Origin: Temnopleurus reevesii
Taxonomy: Eukaryota; Echinodermata; Echinoidea; Temnopleuroida; Temnopleuridae
Reading direction: 5' to 3'
DNA: 20,874 bases
Assembly: GCA_036244855.1 (NCBI GenBank)
Contig: BQKZ01005210.1
Span: 30,354 to 51,227, forward strand
Numbering within the stretch: the stretch's first letter is position 1; every line of letters begins with the position of its first letter. The notes below the pieces were generated by a model. The model had not been told where the DNA came from, searched no databases, and worked only from the letters and a program-made list of their open reading frames with translations. The position numbers and the translations under genes were made by a program. Positions 1-9,267 of this stretch are shown one piece after another.

Positions 1-778
1 CAATATGAACAGGTTTTGCCATAAGCTGGACAGGAATCATCCTTGTGCGGGTACGGTCCACCACAGTTACGACATTGTGCATCTGGCGTGCGTTTTGAAG
101 AGTACGGGGGATGTTTCTGTTGCCTAGCATTTGCCTTTGGAGCAGTTCTCGGTCCATGCTTGGCCTTGGGCTTTCGGACGCACAAACTGGACAGATTGCT
201 CGTGACTTTCTTCCTCCACCGACTGTCTGATTTTATCTGCTTGGCTAGCAGATGTGTTAGCTGCCCGAATTATCAGTACTGCTTGGTCTAAGGACAGATT
301 TGCTTCTCGAAGAAGGCGTTGTCACAATGCATGACTGTTTATTCCAACCACAATTTGATCTCTGAATAACGAGTCCTTAAGATCACCAAATTCACAAGAG
401 TTTGCAAGGAATTTTACTGCAGTGTAGAAATGTTCAAATGACTCACCCTCCTGCTCTGTTCTGGTATGAAATATGTAGCGTTCGTACGTAGTATTCACTT
501 GGCCTTTACAGTGAGACTCAAATTTTTGAATGACTAAGTCCAGTTTCTTTTTGTCCAGTTTCTTTTTGTCCTGCTCGTCCTGCCATTCGAATGTGTTGTA
601 TAGGTCGACCGCTGGCTGACCGATCACTGCAAGGAGTGTAGCAACACATAGTGCATCGTCCTGTGTAGCAATTCCGGTAGCGAGCTCAAAATGCTTGTTT
701 AAACTTAGAAAGCGTATTCGCCAGATTAGAAGAGTCCAGATCAAGTGGAGGAGGAGGTGGAATACTGTAGGAGGCCAT
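1..778 (-). pseudogene. Ty3/Gypsy gag, frameshifted, 3' end off window
   Basis: This is the structural (gag) polyprotein of a Ty3/Gypsy LTR retrotransposon, which would form the element's particle and package its RNA. The likely start is the ATG at 778-776, which opens a proline-rich leader (MASYSIPPPPP). Around 685-694 a T-run shifts the frame. The next frame (744-322) carries the capsid-like core with ELATGIA, NTTYERYIFHTR and LKDSLFRDQIVVG, typical of this gag family. A TGA stop lies at 324-322, but homology continues below it (RQRLLREANLSLDQAV), then shifts frame again before a zinc knuckle at 74-30 reading CRNCGGPYPHKDDSC. Three lesions (frameshift, stop, frameshift) mean no functional protein is made. 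Protease and pol would lie before position 1. The LTR and primer site directly upstream (798-1009) support the orientation. Family assignment is secure; the exact clade (Mag-like) is inference. Confidence 0.85.
30..74 (-). other. gag nucleocapsid zinc knuckle
   Basis: Fifteen codons read CRNCGGPYPHKDDSC and are followed by PAYGKTC. This is the CPAYGK-C variant of the retroelement zinc knuckle that binds the element's RNA. Spacing is C-x2-C-x5-H-x4-C, one residue longer than the textbook knuckle before the histidine. It lies in a different frame from the capsid part of the same gag. Confidence 0.8.
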
Positions 779-797
779 GATCTTAACTGAAAAAGTT

Positions 798-811
798 CAT
801 CCTCATCGCCA
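798..811 (-). other. LTR-element primer-binding site (probable)
   Basis: On the minus strand, TGGCGATGAGGATG begins one base after the CA end of the proposed LTR and lies about 20 bases before the gag ATG. A TGG start right after the LTR is where a tRNA 3' end primes reverse transcription. I cannot name the tRNA. Confidence 0.5.
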
Positions 812-812
812 T

Positions 813-1009
813 TGTACTGTTTTAAGGTTTACTAAATGATTACAGACACAGTCACTTGGTTGCCAGTTGTACGTGTACTCAATGGGTACTTTTATTAGCG
901 AGCATCGTTAATAACAATACCGAGTGCAACTACGTATGGTATCTATAAATGTACACTAGCATAATAGTAGGATACTACATAAACCATCTGCAGAAAACAA
1001 ATCGTTACA
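813..1009 (-). repeat. 5' LTR of the Gypsy element, about 197 bp
   Basis: Read on the minus strand the block starts TGTAACG and ends CAGTACA, giving TGTA...TACA termini. It contains a TATA-like ATTTATAGAT at 950-941 and a polyadenylation hexamer AATAAA at 896-891, in the order expected for promoter then R region. A primer-binding site and a gag ATG follow directly. The partner LTR and the target duplication lie outside the window, so the outer boundary at 1009 rests on the TG/CA rule alone. Confidence 0.6.
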
Positions 1010-2431
1010 TTGTTCGAACTCCCTCGAACAATCAAAGGTAAGGCACTGTAGCTGACATGCTAGATTTTCCAACTTTAAATTGTAAAATAGAGATGCTTCA
1101 TACAAATCCTGCCTATCCCAACGGGGTATTATGAGCGAGAATATAACAGTTGCTGCTCGNGGGTTGCTCCGGGTAAGAGAACCTGAAGTGTATCAGAAAA
1201 GTAAAATGCACATTAAATCTCTACAATCTCAACTTTCAGGTGCATCATCATTGTAGATGAAAAATGTAGTAAGAACAGAATGTTGACTGTAACATTACAC
1301 ATGAATGACGTTTGAATAAATAATTAACTTGCTAAATCAGGGACTGAATTTAAGAATTTGCAGGGGAGCTACAGTTAGCTCTCCTAGATGCTCTCAAGGA
1401 GAGTTTTAGGGGAGCTAAATTGGGTCTTCATAGTAAAATTGGGGTTACAAGGGGCTCAATGAATCACACCCCAAAAAGCATTTAAGCCTAATGGGAGCTA
1501 ATTTAGGAGAGCAATCACTCTCACTCCCAGCTTAAATTCCCAGCTAAATTTTAAATTTTTATAGAATACCTTTAACTCAATTTTTTTTTTATAGATTTGG
1601 GGCTCATAAATTCCAAAATCACGCTCAAATATTTCATTTCCCTCTTTTGACGAGTTAATTTCATATGCGAGAGATCGATTTTCAAATCACCAAATGTATT
1701 GCAACATAAAATTGAACGTACGGGACCGACCAAATGAATGTCAACAAAGTAACGATGTCTCCGTGAACAAAGGGATTTCTCGCGGTTCCCCATCAAGCAT
1801 CCAGAATTTCGGGTCAACTTCCGGGAAAATTTTCAATTCATGTCATACTTCCAACCCTTTAAAACCACTTTTACCACTTGCGACTCTAACTTTTTTCTTG
1901 ATCATTTATCAACCACACTCATCTTTCTTCGAAATTTGAAGAGAGAAATAAAATTCCATTTATGCACGGGTCAGGAACACGAAAAGAAATCTTATGTTCA
2001 ATAATTAGACTGCGAAAATTAATGGCTTTGAAAAAATATTTTGCGGGTACAGAAATAAGCTAAATTTTATATCAATCGACAGGAAAATTATCAGAGAACA
2101 ACTCACCGATGCATTCTTTCGATGAAAATGCGCATGCGCTTGGCATAGACTCGTTGTCCAGGTGTATGTAAAAAACAGAAAATATTGCGTTTGGCGATAT
2201 GGTGACTGCACTACATGTGCACTGTAGAGGGTCGAGAATAAAAGTGCGCGATCATGCTCATTAAAACCACTGTCGCGAGTAGACTGTGAGCACCTACTTG
2301 GAGAAAGGCCAGCACAGAATGAGCGAAGGAGAGAGAGCGAAAGGGTCCAAGGAGACAGGGTAGAGGTCATTGGGTCACTGTGATGGAGTGCCATCAATTT
2401 TGGTTCAGACAAGGACAGATAGCATGCAGTA
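1010..2431. other. No gene recognised; weak inverted-repeat tract
   Basis: No conserved coding segment is visible on either strand. Between about 1340 and 1555 the motif GGGGAGCTA recurs (near 1363 and 1409, with GGGAGCTAATTTAGGAG near 1493), and the two ends share GGGA..GAATTTAAG in inverted orientation, so it may be a decayed MITE-like element. One ambiguous base (n) is at 1160. A 153-residue minus-strand open frame at 2005-2466 begins with a hydrophobic stretch resembling a signal peptide, but it has no recognisable domain and overlaps a duplicated non-coding block. Confidence 0.4.
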
Positions 2432-2527
2432 ATGATGCACAGCAGAAGTTGAATAGTACAAGACATGATGGAGCATTTTTATGTTGAAACGAAAATCCGT
2501 CGAAAAGAGACAGTAAATCTCCACATT
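2432..2527. repeat. Direct duplication, copy 1
   Basis: This 96-base segment starts ATGATGCACAGC and ends CACATT. It recurs at 2653-2747 with about 80% identity by eye, including the shared strings TACAAGACAT and ATGTTGAAAC and CCGTCGAAAA. The two copies are about 220 bp apart. No coding function is apparent. Confidence 0.7.
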
Positions 2528-2652
2528 TGAGAAAGTATTTAACGATGAAATCAGACAGGAGTACATTCATTCTTATCCAGTATTTGTAACTTTGTACTTA
2601 TTTCTCCACAACAGTAAGAATAAACCAGACCTCTTTCAAGGTAATACTCGTT

Positions 2653-2747
2653 ATGATGCACAGCTGAAGTTAAATAATACAAGACATAATGGAGCAGATT
2701 ATGTTGAAACAAGAAACCGTCGAAAAAGGTTAGGAAATCTGGACATT
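2653..2747. repeat. Direct duplication, copy 2
   Basis: This is the second copy of the block at 2432-2527. It is followed by a poly-A run near 2750-2762 and then AACGATAT, parallel to AACGATGA after copy 1, so similarity extends a little further. A very weak third similarity (GTTATTATGAAGCAGAA) is seen near 3007. Confidence 0.65.
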
Positions 2748-3113
2748 AGTAAAAAAAAAAAATAACGATATATTCAGTCACTGGAAACAGAAACACGATG
2801 GCGAGAAGATGGTCAACATATAAAAGTCCACAGGAACACAGGTTTAAATAGTAGCTGCACTGTATGAATGTACATGTACGTCTACACAAGCACTGTTGAA
2901 GAGTTAGAGTATACATAATCTCGGCAGAAAAACATAATTTTCCAAAGTAAAACTCGTCCAGTCAATAAAATTGATCCAAGATAATCACAACAAGCATCAA
3001 ACCAGAGTTATTATGAAGCAGAACTTTTAAATTGGTTGCCTTTATCCTTTTTGATCTGCTACTGCTAGCGTTCCTCTTCAGCCATACCTAAAAGGTCTAG
3101 AAATTGAACTTGC
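2748..3113. other. No gene recognised
   Basis: AT-rich sequence without conserved coding segments, terminal repeats or strong hairpins. It lies between the duplicated block and the proposed LTR. Confidence 0.4.
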
Positions 3114-3276
3114 TGAAATGTCTTGGACATTGTAGAATGAAATAGTCTGGTGAACTATGAACTTTAGTTTGCAAACATTTTATTTAAGTCTGACGAAACT
3201 CCAACTCAGAATAACGAACACACCTATCGTCTATGTCATGGAGCCAATACGAAAGGAAAAACTCCAATACATCACA
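3114..3276 (-). repeat. Probable 3' LTR of a second Gypsy element
   Basis: On the minus strand a purine tract is followed at once by TGTGATGTATTGGAG, the expected start of a 3' LTR. The block contains AATAAA (minus strand, near 3180-3187). Two possible CA ends are present: ACATTTCA near 3114, or TTCTACA near 3133. No second LTR copy is in the window for comparison, so the left boundary is uncertain. Confidence 0.45.
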
Positions 3277-3290
3277 TCCCCCTTTCTTTA
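3277..3290 (-). other. Polypurine tract of a Gypsy element
   Basis: Minus strand reads TAAAGAAAGGGGGA immediately before TGTGATG. Such a purine run primes plus-strand DNA synthesis in LTR elements. It is about 760 bases downstream of the pol stop at 4053, which is long for this group and suggests either a 3' UTR or another insertion between them. Confidence 0.55.
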
Positions 3291-4052
3291 GATAAATGCC
3301 GAATAGGATAGACTATCCTGACTGAAGATGTACAATACATCACAAGGAAGGGAAATGTGACTTACATAATATCTCAATGTCACAACTAGATAATAACAAA
3401 GTGGCATAATATTGAATACCATCTAAACTCTTTACAACTCATGTGATATCAATATCATATAAAACCGTTACATGCATGTAACAATTTGCAGCATTTTTCA
3501 ACATCCTTTTATAAGTGATGGCACATGTAGCAAAAACCTTAACTTCAATGCAATGTATATGCTCGAAATCATGTAGAACAATAAACTTGGTGTGGTTTAC
3601 ACCAAAACTCTCGTAATTACACAAGTTTGTCATATATTAAATAGTTCTATTGTGTGTGGTATGACTAAAAAGATTCTGGTTTGACTTGTTGCATACAAAT
3701 GGCATATGTAAAAACATAATTACTCAATGAGAAAACATTGTTAATATTGTTTAAGCAATGTCGGATTTAAAATAATAGTATCTCAGATTAATCCAAGCAC
3801 ACTGTAATTTCAGGTTTATGAGCCAGATAATCTTGATATTTTCAGTATTATGTTACATAAGATGGAAATGGGATGAAAATATCTCACTACCTGGTATAAG
3901 GCTGCAATTATAATTATGACATAACATGCAATATGAATATTAAATCACATAACAAAATACAAGAATACAGGTCTGTATACATTTGTAAGGATGCATTTTG
4001 ATATCTTACTAAATGCATAAAAAAAAACTTGATGCCAATGTCACTGTCATGG
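3291..4052. other. No gene recognised; between pol stop and polypurine tract
   Basis: AT-rich, no conserved coding. It contains small perfect palindromes such as TTACATGCATGTAA near 3470 and AGGATAG-A-CTATCCT near 3306. The string CAATACATCACA at the LTR edge (3266-3276) recurs at about 3332-3343, which may mark a rearranged LTR edge. Confidence 0.35.
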
Positions 4053-4759
4053 TTACAAGCTAAGCCTATCTGGAGGTTTGATTTTCCTTCCCGACCTCGT
4101 CACGTGATGATTGTTTTGGACAATGGTATCATCACGTGGGGCATTATCATGAGTGTACTGTTCACGTGTTTTCCTCAGGTTGTTGCCTATCCAAAGGATT
4201 AGCATACTGAGGTGTTTCATCGAACCGCACACGTTTCTTGACGGGTTCGATATCTCGGATATGTCGTCGATTGCGACGCAGCTCGCAACCGTTGGGAGTG
4301 ACGACAACATACGAACGCGGTTCAGTGCAGCGCTCTTTAACCAGTGCTGGCATCCAGGCGAGCGTATTTGCATCCTGGATCAAGACATGTTGTGATGGTC
4401 GCCAAGGTTTGAGATCATGCGAGGTTTGATCATGATACGCTTTCTGTTGGCTTTGTCACTATTGTAGAAGCTGATAGGTATGTTATTTACGTGTAGACGT
4501 ATTACGCATCACAAGTGGCAGATTGCTCTGGACTTTCCTGCCACAGAGAAGCTCGGCTGGACTCGGTAATTCAATGTCGATCGGTGTTGTGCATAAGCAG
4601 AGAAGAGCCATGTTGATATTCTGCTTACACTCTGTTGCTTTTGTTAGGGTACGCTTGACGGTTTGTATCGCTCGCTCGACAAATCCATTCAATTGGGGAA
4701 AGCCTGGCGACGACGTGACATGTGCAAAACCCCAATCACTTGCGAATTGCTTGTAAGCA
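4053..4759 (-). pseudogene. Gypsy pol C-terminus: integrase core end and tail
   Basis: This is the 3' end of a Ty3/Gypsy pol gene, whose integrase would insert element DNA into the host. From 4750 downward the frame reads FAHVTSSPGFPQ then NGFVERAIQTVK, the end of the integrase catalytic core with its catalytic-region glutamate (the E in NGFVER), then LPSPAELLCGRK. The post-core domain follows with YHDQT, ANTLAWMPALVKERC, SYVVVTPNG and LRRNRRHI, and the characteristic end TRSGRKIKPPDRLSL before a stop at 4055-4053. Stops near 4483 and 4465-4440 and a frame change near 4160 break it. The upstream half of the integrase is missing because the sequence is cut at 4760 by a hAT terminal repeat. The nearest candidate for its upstream part is the protease-RT fragment at 11455-12295, but that is inference. 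Confidence 0.9.
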
Positions 4760-5352
4760 CAGGCCCGTAACTAGGATTTGTCTGGGGGGGGGGTTCGACT
4801 TTGGAAGAAGTGAGTCTTTCCTCAGATTTAAATCCACTTTCAGGAGTGGAGGGGGGGGGGTAGGTGATCAACTTTTTTGCCGATATTTTTTTCTGTCGAA
4901 CTCTTACACATACACGCCCTCTCCCACCTTTCCACATAGGCCTACTTGATGAGTGAAGCAATCGACTGCTTCAAAAATTATGTAATAATATATACTGTGT
5001 TCTAGTAAGGTGTCTGAGTTTACAATTGTAAATATATGTAGGCCTGAATACATAATAAAAAGCAAGAATAACCATTATTACCATTCTGTGTGCCTCCACT
5101 ATGTCCAGTGTAGTACTCTGCAACTGGATGGTTTTGCCAGATAGATGGGACAAGTATTGGTAGGCCACCATGAATACCATGCATGCAGAACTGAAAACTT
5201 GACTGTGTTGTATGTTGTAGACAAACTCTTAGTTAACAAGAAAATCGGACTCACCTTGTCAGATGATGAGCTTGTCCGACGATTTAGTCTGATTCTTGGT
5301 TCTCTGTATCTCTCACTGCTTGCCGGGTTTCCCACACTGCTCCCCCAGGACG

Positions 5353-5374
5353 GTCATGTGACGGGTCACATGAC
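5353..5374. repeat. Perfect inverted repeat with CATGTG E-box cores
   Basis: GTCATGTGAC and GTCACATGAC are exact reverse complements separated by GG. The half sites resemble E-box elements bound by bHLH-leucine zipper factors (GTCANNTGAC type). A regulatory role is inference only. Confidence 0.7.
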
Positions 5375-5420
5375 TGGTACAGTTGATGAAAGTCCGAGTC
5401 AGGGGAGAAAAGATGACCAA

Positions 5421-5445
5421 GTAGTGGGAGAGACGCTCCCACTAC
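5421..5445. repeat. Perfect 10-bp hairpin at MITE-like end
   Basis: GTAGTGGGAG and CTCCCACTAC pair perfectly around the 5-base loop AGACG, ending three bases before the edge of the insert. Confidence 0.8.
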
Positions 5446-6845
5446 AACTGTAATGACTGCCAGTATCTGTTGTGCCTCTGATCTGCTAGCCTGCATGTCC
5501 CAATCTGTGTACATTTCATACTCCTGAAGATGCTATTTGTGGCCTATCACTTCTAGTGCTTCAACAATGAAGGGATAAGACCTAAAGAAGTGCTGGTATG
5601 CACTATGCATCTATGCCCACCTAGTTCTGCACAAATCCAGGAGTGCCATGCATCTTGGCTGGTCCGTGAGGTTCCTCTTGACCACTGCTTTCAAGAGTCC
5701 ATTTCGTTTGGGGCTTAACAGGAAATAACGGCAGCAGTGCTTTAGTCTGTCAAGCATATTTCGAACCTCAGGTAGGGCGCATGAATGGCTAATCACTTGA
5801 TTCAAGCAGTGGCCACTGCAGTGAATGTACGTGGCTAACGGAGCGTGGGTTCTTATTCTTGCTTGAACTCCAACATTCTGCGATGACATATTGCTGGCAC
5901 CGTCATAACCTTGGCCTCTAATCTTGTCAACTGGCAGGCCCAATTCCTCAAAATTGTGCAGAATTGCATTTGCAAGATGTTCTCCTGTTATGCGTTCCAT
6001 TTCTGTGAAGGTTAGGAACTCCTCTCGTATGTTGGAATTTTCATCAATGAATCTTGCACACAAGGCGGCCTGTTCTACATTGTGAGATGTCACCTCATCA
6101 CACATTATGCTATAAAAACCAGACTGGTTTACCTCTTTCAGGAGATCTCTCAGAATGATTCTTTTACCAATTATCTCCAAGATGTCATTCTGTATCTTTG
6201 GAGACAAGTATTTGGCATTCTTCATTTGCGATGAGTCGAGATGGGGCTTCAGAGTTTCATTATTGCGAGACAGGATTTGTAGAATAGCAAGAAAATTGCC
6301 TGGGTTTCCCTGGTCCTCACCAATCTTTTCATGGTCTCAGGACTCGGAGGAAGATACACTGCTTCCCACACAAGACTATGGCGTCAACGATACATTTGAG
6401 GATCTCCCTGTTTTTCTTCACCTTTTCCACTCTCTGCTGGTGAAGGAGTACTTCGACATTGCTTTCAGGCTTTTGCATCTTCTGCAAGAAATCTTCGGCT
6501 CTTTCCATGGCAGTCTGATGATATGATGATTTCTCATGCTCTCCACAGTTATGGTTTTTTTTTTGCCATTTTTTGAATGGTTTGTTAACAAAAATCCCCA
6601 TGCTTTCCCTTTGAGGAGCAAACATTGCACAACTGATGCAGAAAACACCATCTACTAAAGGGCTATACACCATCCACATGACTGTACTCATCAAGCCATT
6701 GTCGCCTAAAGCTCCTTGAACATTCTCCCATATAGGTTTTCGGAAATGCAAATGTTTCTGAGGGAATGACATGCAGAGAAGGGACAAATTGATTTGTAAT
6801 CTGGTTTAATAGCTTAGTGTTTACCTTTAATTTGCCTACTCCCAT

Positions 6846-8242
6846 TCTCCTACCCCCACCAATCCCAAATTTTAATTACATGGGTGAGAATTTTGAAATA
6901 TGTACCAATGAGTCAAAAGAAATGAAAAAATAGAAATTCTATAAATATATAAATGGAATGTTTATTGTTAAAGTATATATTTCCAAATTTTACAAAAACC
7001 CGATTATACAGGGAATTTTAATTATTATTAACAAAGAAAGTTAACCATCCAAAAAGGGGGAACGTCCTTTATATTAATAAGTATCACTTCTTCTTGCACA
7101 GGAAAATGTGAAAATATCATCAAAATATTAATCATTTTCAAGCAGCACATAGTGTTTGCCCATAATATTTCAAATGCACATGGTCCTTACCCTGTAAAAA
7201 GATCACATTCACCTCAGTAATATTATCAATTTCAAGTATGACAATAATAATTACCACCATCTTCACCGAATTTCGGAAGGTTTCTTATTTTTTCTATAAT
7301 GAACTTTCAAAGACGCTTTATCTGTTAGTTATAGCCCAATATAAGAAGCACACACTAGGCACTAGAAGAAGGAAACAGTTTACGTCACCCCCTGTAGCAA
7401 AACTGTGTTTATGCAGGTCTTCAAAACTAGTGTACTTTTCATCACGGACGTTCTCATATTTCTAACGGACATTCTAAATGAGACCAATTAAATTGCATTC
7501 ATTTTCTTTATATAAAACTTATCTACATTCAACATAATGAATGTTGGAATTATAGAAGTGCATTTATCAGTTTATTAGGCAAGAAATACTAACATACATT
7601 ACATCGTGTAACTTAAAAAGTGACGTTCCACTTACTCAATGTCAGAAATGTAAACCAAATCTTTGATGTTTCCACGATCAGAAGAGCATGGTGAGGTAAT
7701 TACACTTGTAAGCATTTCAGAGCAACAAAATATGTTCTGATTGCAAAAAACAAATGGACTTTTTTTCACAATTTTTGGAAAAACACTAGGCAGAGCTTGT
7801 AATCATAACGGACGTTTTTCGAAACCTCACAGAAGTTCGTAAATGTGACTAACAATCATAACGCAAGGGCAAGAAATGTCCATGGTAACGAAGCCCATAA
7901 AAATGCCAATCTTTCATATGAGGGAACGTGAAATTCATTATAACTCATTTACAAGACCAGTCACCAAGAAACTCTAACTTGTAGATATCAAATCTCAAAC
8001 TTGCAACATGCTTTTACACTTTGTGATCCTCAGGAGCATCCATTTTCTTCAAACTTCATACAAACAAGAAAATTTCCACTTAAAAATATTCCTGAAAACC
8101 ACAACGATTGCTGTGTCCCTTGCCAGCTGCCTAATCGCTTTCAATTTTTTCAACCTGTCAGGTGAGGACATCTCTTTTACTACTTGGATTTATTTCTTTA
8201 TGGGGAGTGTTTTCATTTTTGTGGTGAAGATATCATACATTC
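6846..8242. other. No gene recognised
   Basis: AT-rich sequence with only short open frames and no recognisable domain. The octamer CGGAC(G/A)TT occurs at 7445, 7466 and 7809, with AACGTCC (reverse complement) at 7061. The right end of the hAT element should lie here but no terminal repeat was found. Confidence 0.4.
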
Positions 8243-8515
8243 TCAACTTTCTATTTTTACTTCCTGCATACAATATATTTGTGGTTTTTGACATGATCTT
8301 TTTTTCATTTTCAATCCCTTGTTAGCAGTGTCATTCTGTGTTGTTGAATCAACCTGGCTTTCCAGAGCAGCATTTCTTTTTGTAAGCGATGCGATTTGTG
8401 GTATTCAGATCTGAAATCTCCCACTCATGTTCCTCCCGGAGAAGCCAATTGATAGAGTAGGGCTATCCTCGGCTTCCTTTGATCAGTTGATATTTGTAAG
8501 AATCACTTGAACTGC
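8243..8515 (-). pseudogene. Decayed coiled-coil coding remnant
   Basis: Read on the minus strand, about 8515-8460 gives YKYQLIKGSRG then a stop, about 8440-8395 gives LREEHEWEISDLN, and after a frame change near 8398 the sequence gives IASLTKRNAALESQVDSTTQ down to a TGA at 8245-8243. Joined by eye these have the charged and leucine-spaced look of a coiled coil. At least two frame lesions separate them. I do not recognise the family; a retroelement gag-like or ORF1-like coiled coil is possible. An overlapping plus-strand hydrophobic open frame at 8008-8325 is considered a shadow. Confidence 0.3.
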
Positions 8516-9267
8516 GAAATAAAAGAAATAACAATGGTTATTTCCAAAAAAATTTCCGAAAATGAACCATGCCGCGAAGCAAATTTCACGAAAAGGGTAA
8601 TTCAAAATATTGAATTTTTCTATTGGTCGTTCGTTTACACAGTTACGGACATTTGGTGTATAAAAGCAGGTACATTTATGACCTGCATTACGGATAAAAC
8701 TAGCTTAAAGCATTGCAACAGCACGTTCAAACTCTCTAATAAGTTCACACTCACCAAAATAACACAATAACCCGAACCCCCTTCTTGTCACATATTACTC
8801 ACAGTGAAAGATGTTAATAAGGATCTACTGGAGCCAAATTTGTCCCGCTCATTCCCCTGTTTAGTGTTGTCAATCCACACAGCCACGAGGTCGCACGTGG
8901 TTGCAACTGGTATGAACGTTACACGCGTGCACTGAGCTCTGTAACAAGAGCGCGTTTTGACCTTCGTGCATCACTTAAGCTGGAAAAAATGACTGTTGAA
9001 TCATAAGTCTAACAGAGGTTCGTTTTTCGAACGGACGTGCGCTAAATTACATAAAACTTGACAGAAATTACATACTACTTGGAATACGATTGAATAACTT
9101 TTAGAAATCACAGGTTTATTTGAAATACAATTTTTTTTCATGACCATTACCGAATTCTAATCTCTAACAGGCTCTAAGCTCCTTAATAAAACATCGAACT
9201 TCCGTGATGGAAATCCAGTATAATTTTACTTAATATGCTCTTGTTACTTTAAAAATGCAAATTATTT
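8516..9267. other. No gene recognised
   Basis: No conserved coding seen. Two more CGGAC(G/A)T motifs are present (8646 and 9032). The stretch 8880-8960 is more GC- and CpG-rich than its surroundings. Confidence 0.4.

Larger units (their letters stand above)
5207..5448. mobile_element. MITE-like insert inside the hAT transposase
   Basis: A 242-bp block interrupts the hAT reading frame between AVIT and the next conserved segment. It is flanked by TGT on both sides (5204-5206 and 5449-5451, a possible 3-bp target duplication). Its ends are GTTGTA and TACAAC, and a 7-base match GTTGTAG/CTACAAC exists at 5214-5220 and 5442-5448. It carries a perfect 10-bp stem at one end and a second perfect 10-bp palindrome inside. 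It has no coding capacity that I trust. The class is not known to me. Confidence 0.5.
4971..6845 (-). pseudogene. hAT transposase, TTF zinc finger + DUF4371-like, broken
   Basis: The protein resembles the ZMYM1-like hAT transposase group, which cuts and pastes the element through an RNase H-like catalytic domain. In order: an N-terminal FAFPKTYMGECSRSFRRQWL segment (near 6760-6700), a TTF-type zinc finger with YSPLVDGVFCISC (near 6660-6620) and KSSYHQTAMERAEDF, then the DUF4371-like core at 6225-5611 with SGFYSIMCDEVTSHN, IRGQGYDGASNMS and YIHCSGHCLNQVISHSC. Beyond the stop after CRTRW (5613-5611) homology continues to WDMQASRSEAQQILAVIT, then jumps over a 242-bp insert to VFMVAYQYLSHLSGKT and TTLDIVEAHRMV (5180-5100). 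Frameshifts are visible near 6660 and 6340, stops near 5611 and 5545. It cannot encode an active enzyme. Confidence 0.85.
4760..6850 (-). mobile_element. hAT transposon (ZMYM1-like), nested in Gypsy pol
   Basis: The left end reads CAGGCCCGTAACTAGG on the plus strand, closely resembling hAT-type terminal repeats of the form CAG..CGTA.C.AGG, followed by a G-run. It abuts the integrase codon run exactly, showing insertion into a formerly intact pol. The transposase is the minus-strand fragment at 4971-6845. The dimerisation domain that normally ends hAT transposases is absent between 4971 and 4760, so the element is internally deleted at its 3' side. I could not find the matching right terminal repeat or the second copy of the flanking TGTAAGCA (4752-4759), so the right boundary is approximate. 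Confidence 0.6.

Noticed and set aside
43..291. Plus-strand 82-residue open frame
   Set aside because: It is the antisense of the gag zinc-knuckle region.
2005..2466. 153-residue minus-strand frame with signal-peptide-like start
   Set aside because: No domain, composition typical of non-coding DNA, and its start overlaps a duplicated non-coding block. Kept only as a note in the region entry.
5145..5453. Plus-strand 102-residue open frame
   Set aside because: It covers the MITE-like insert and the antisense of hAT coding, with no homology of its own.
8008..8325. Plus-strand hydrophobic 105-residue frame, resembling a membrane protein
   Set aside because: The hydrophobicity comes from T-rich codons, and part of it is antisense to the coiled-coil remnant.
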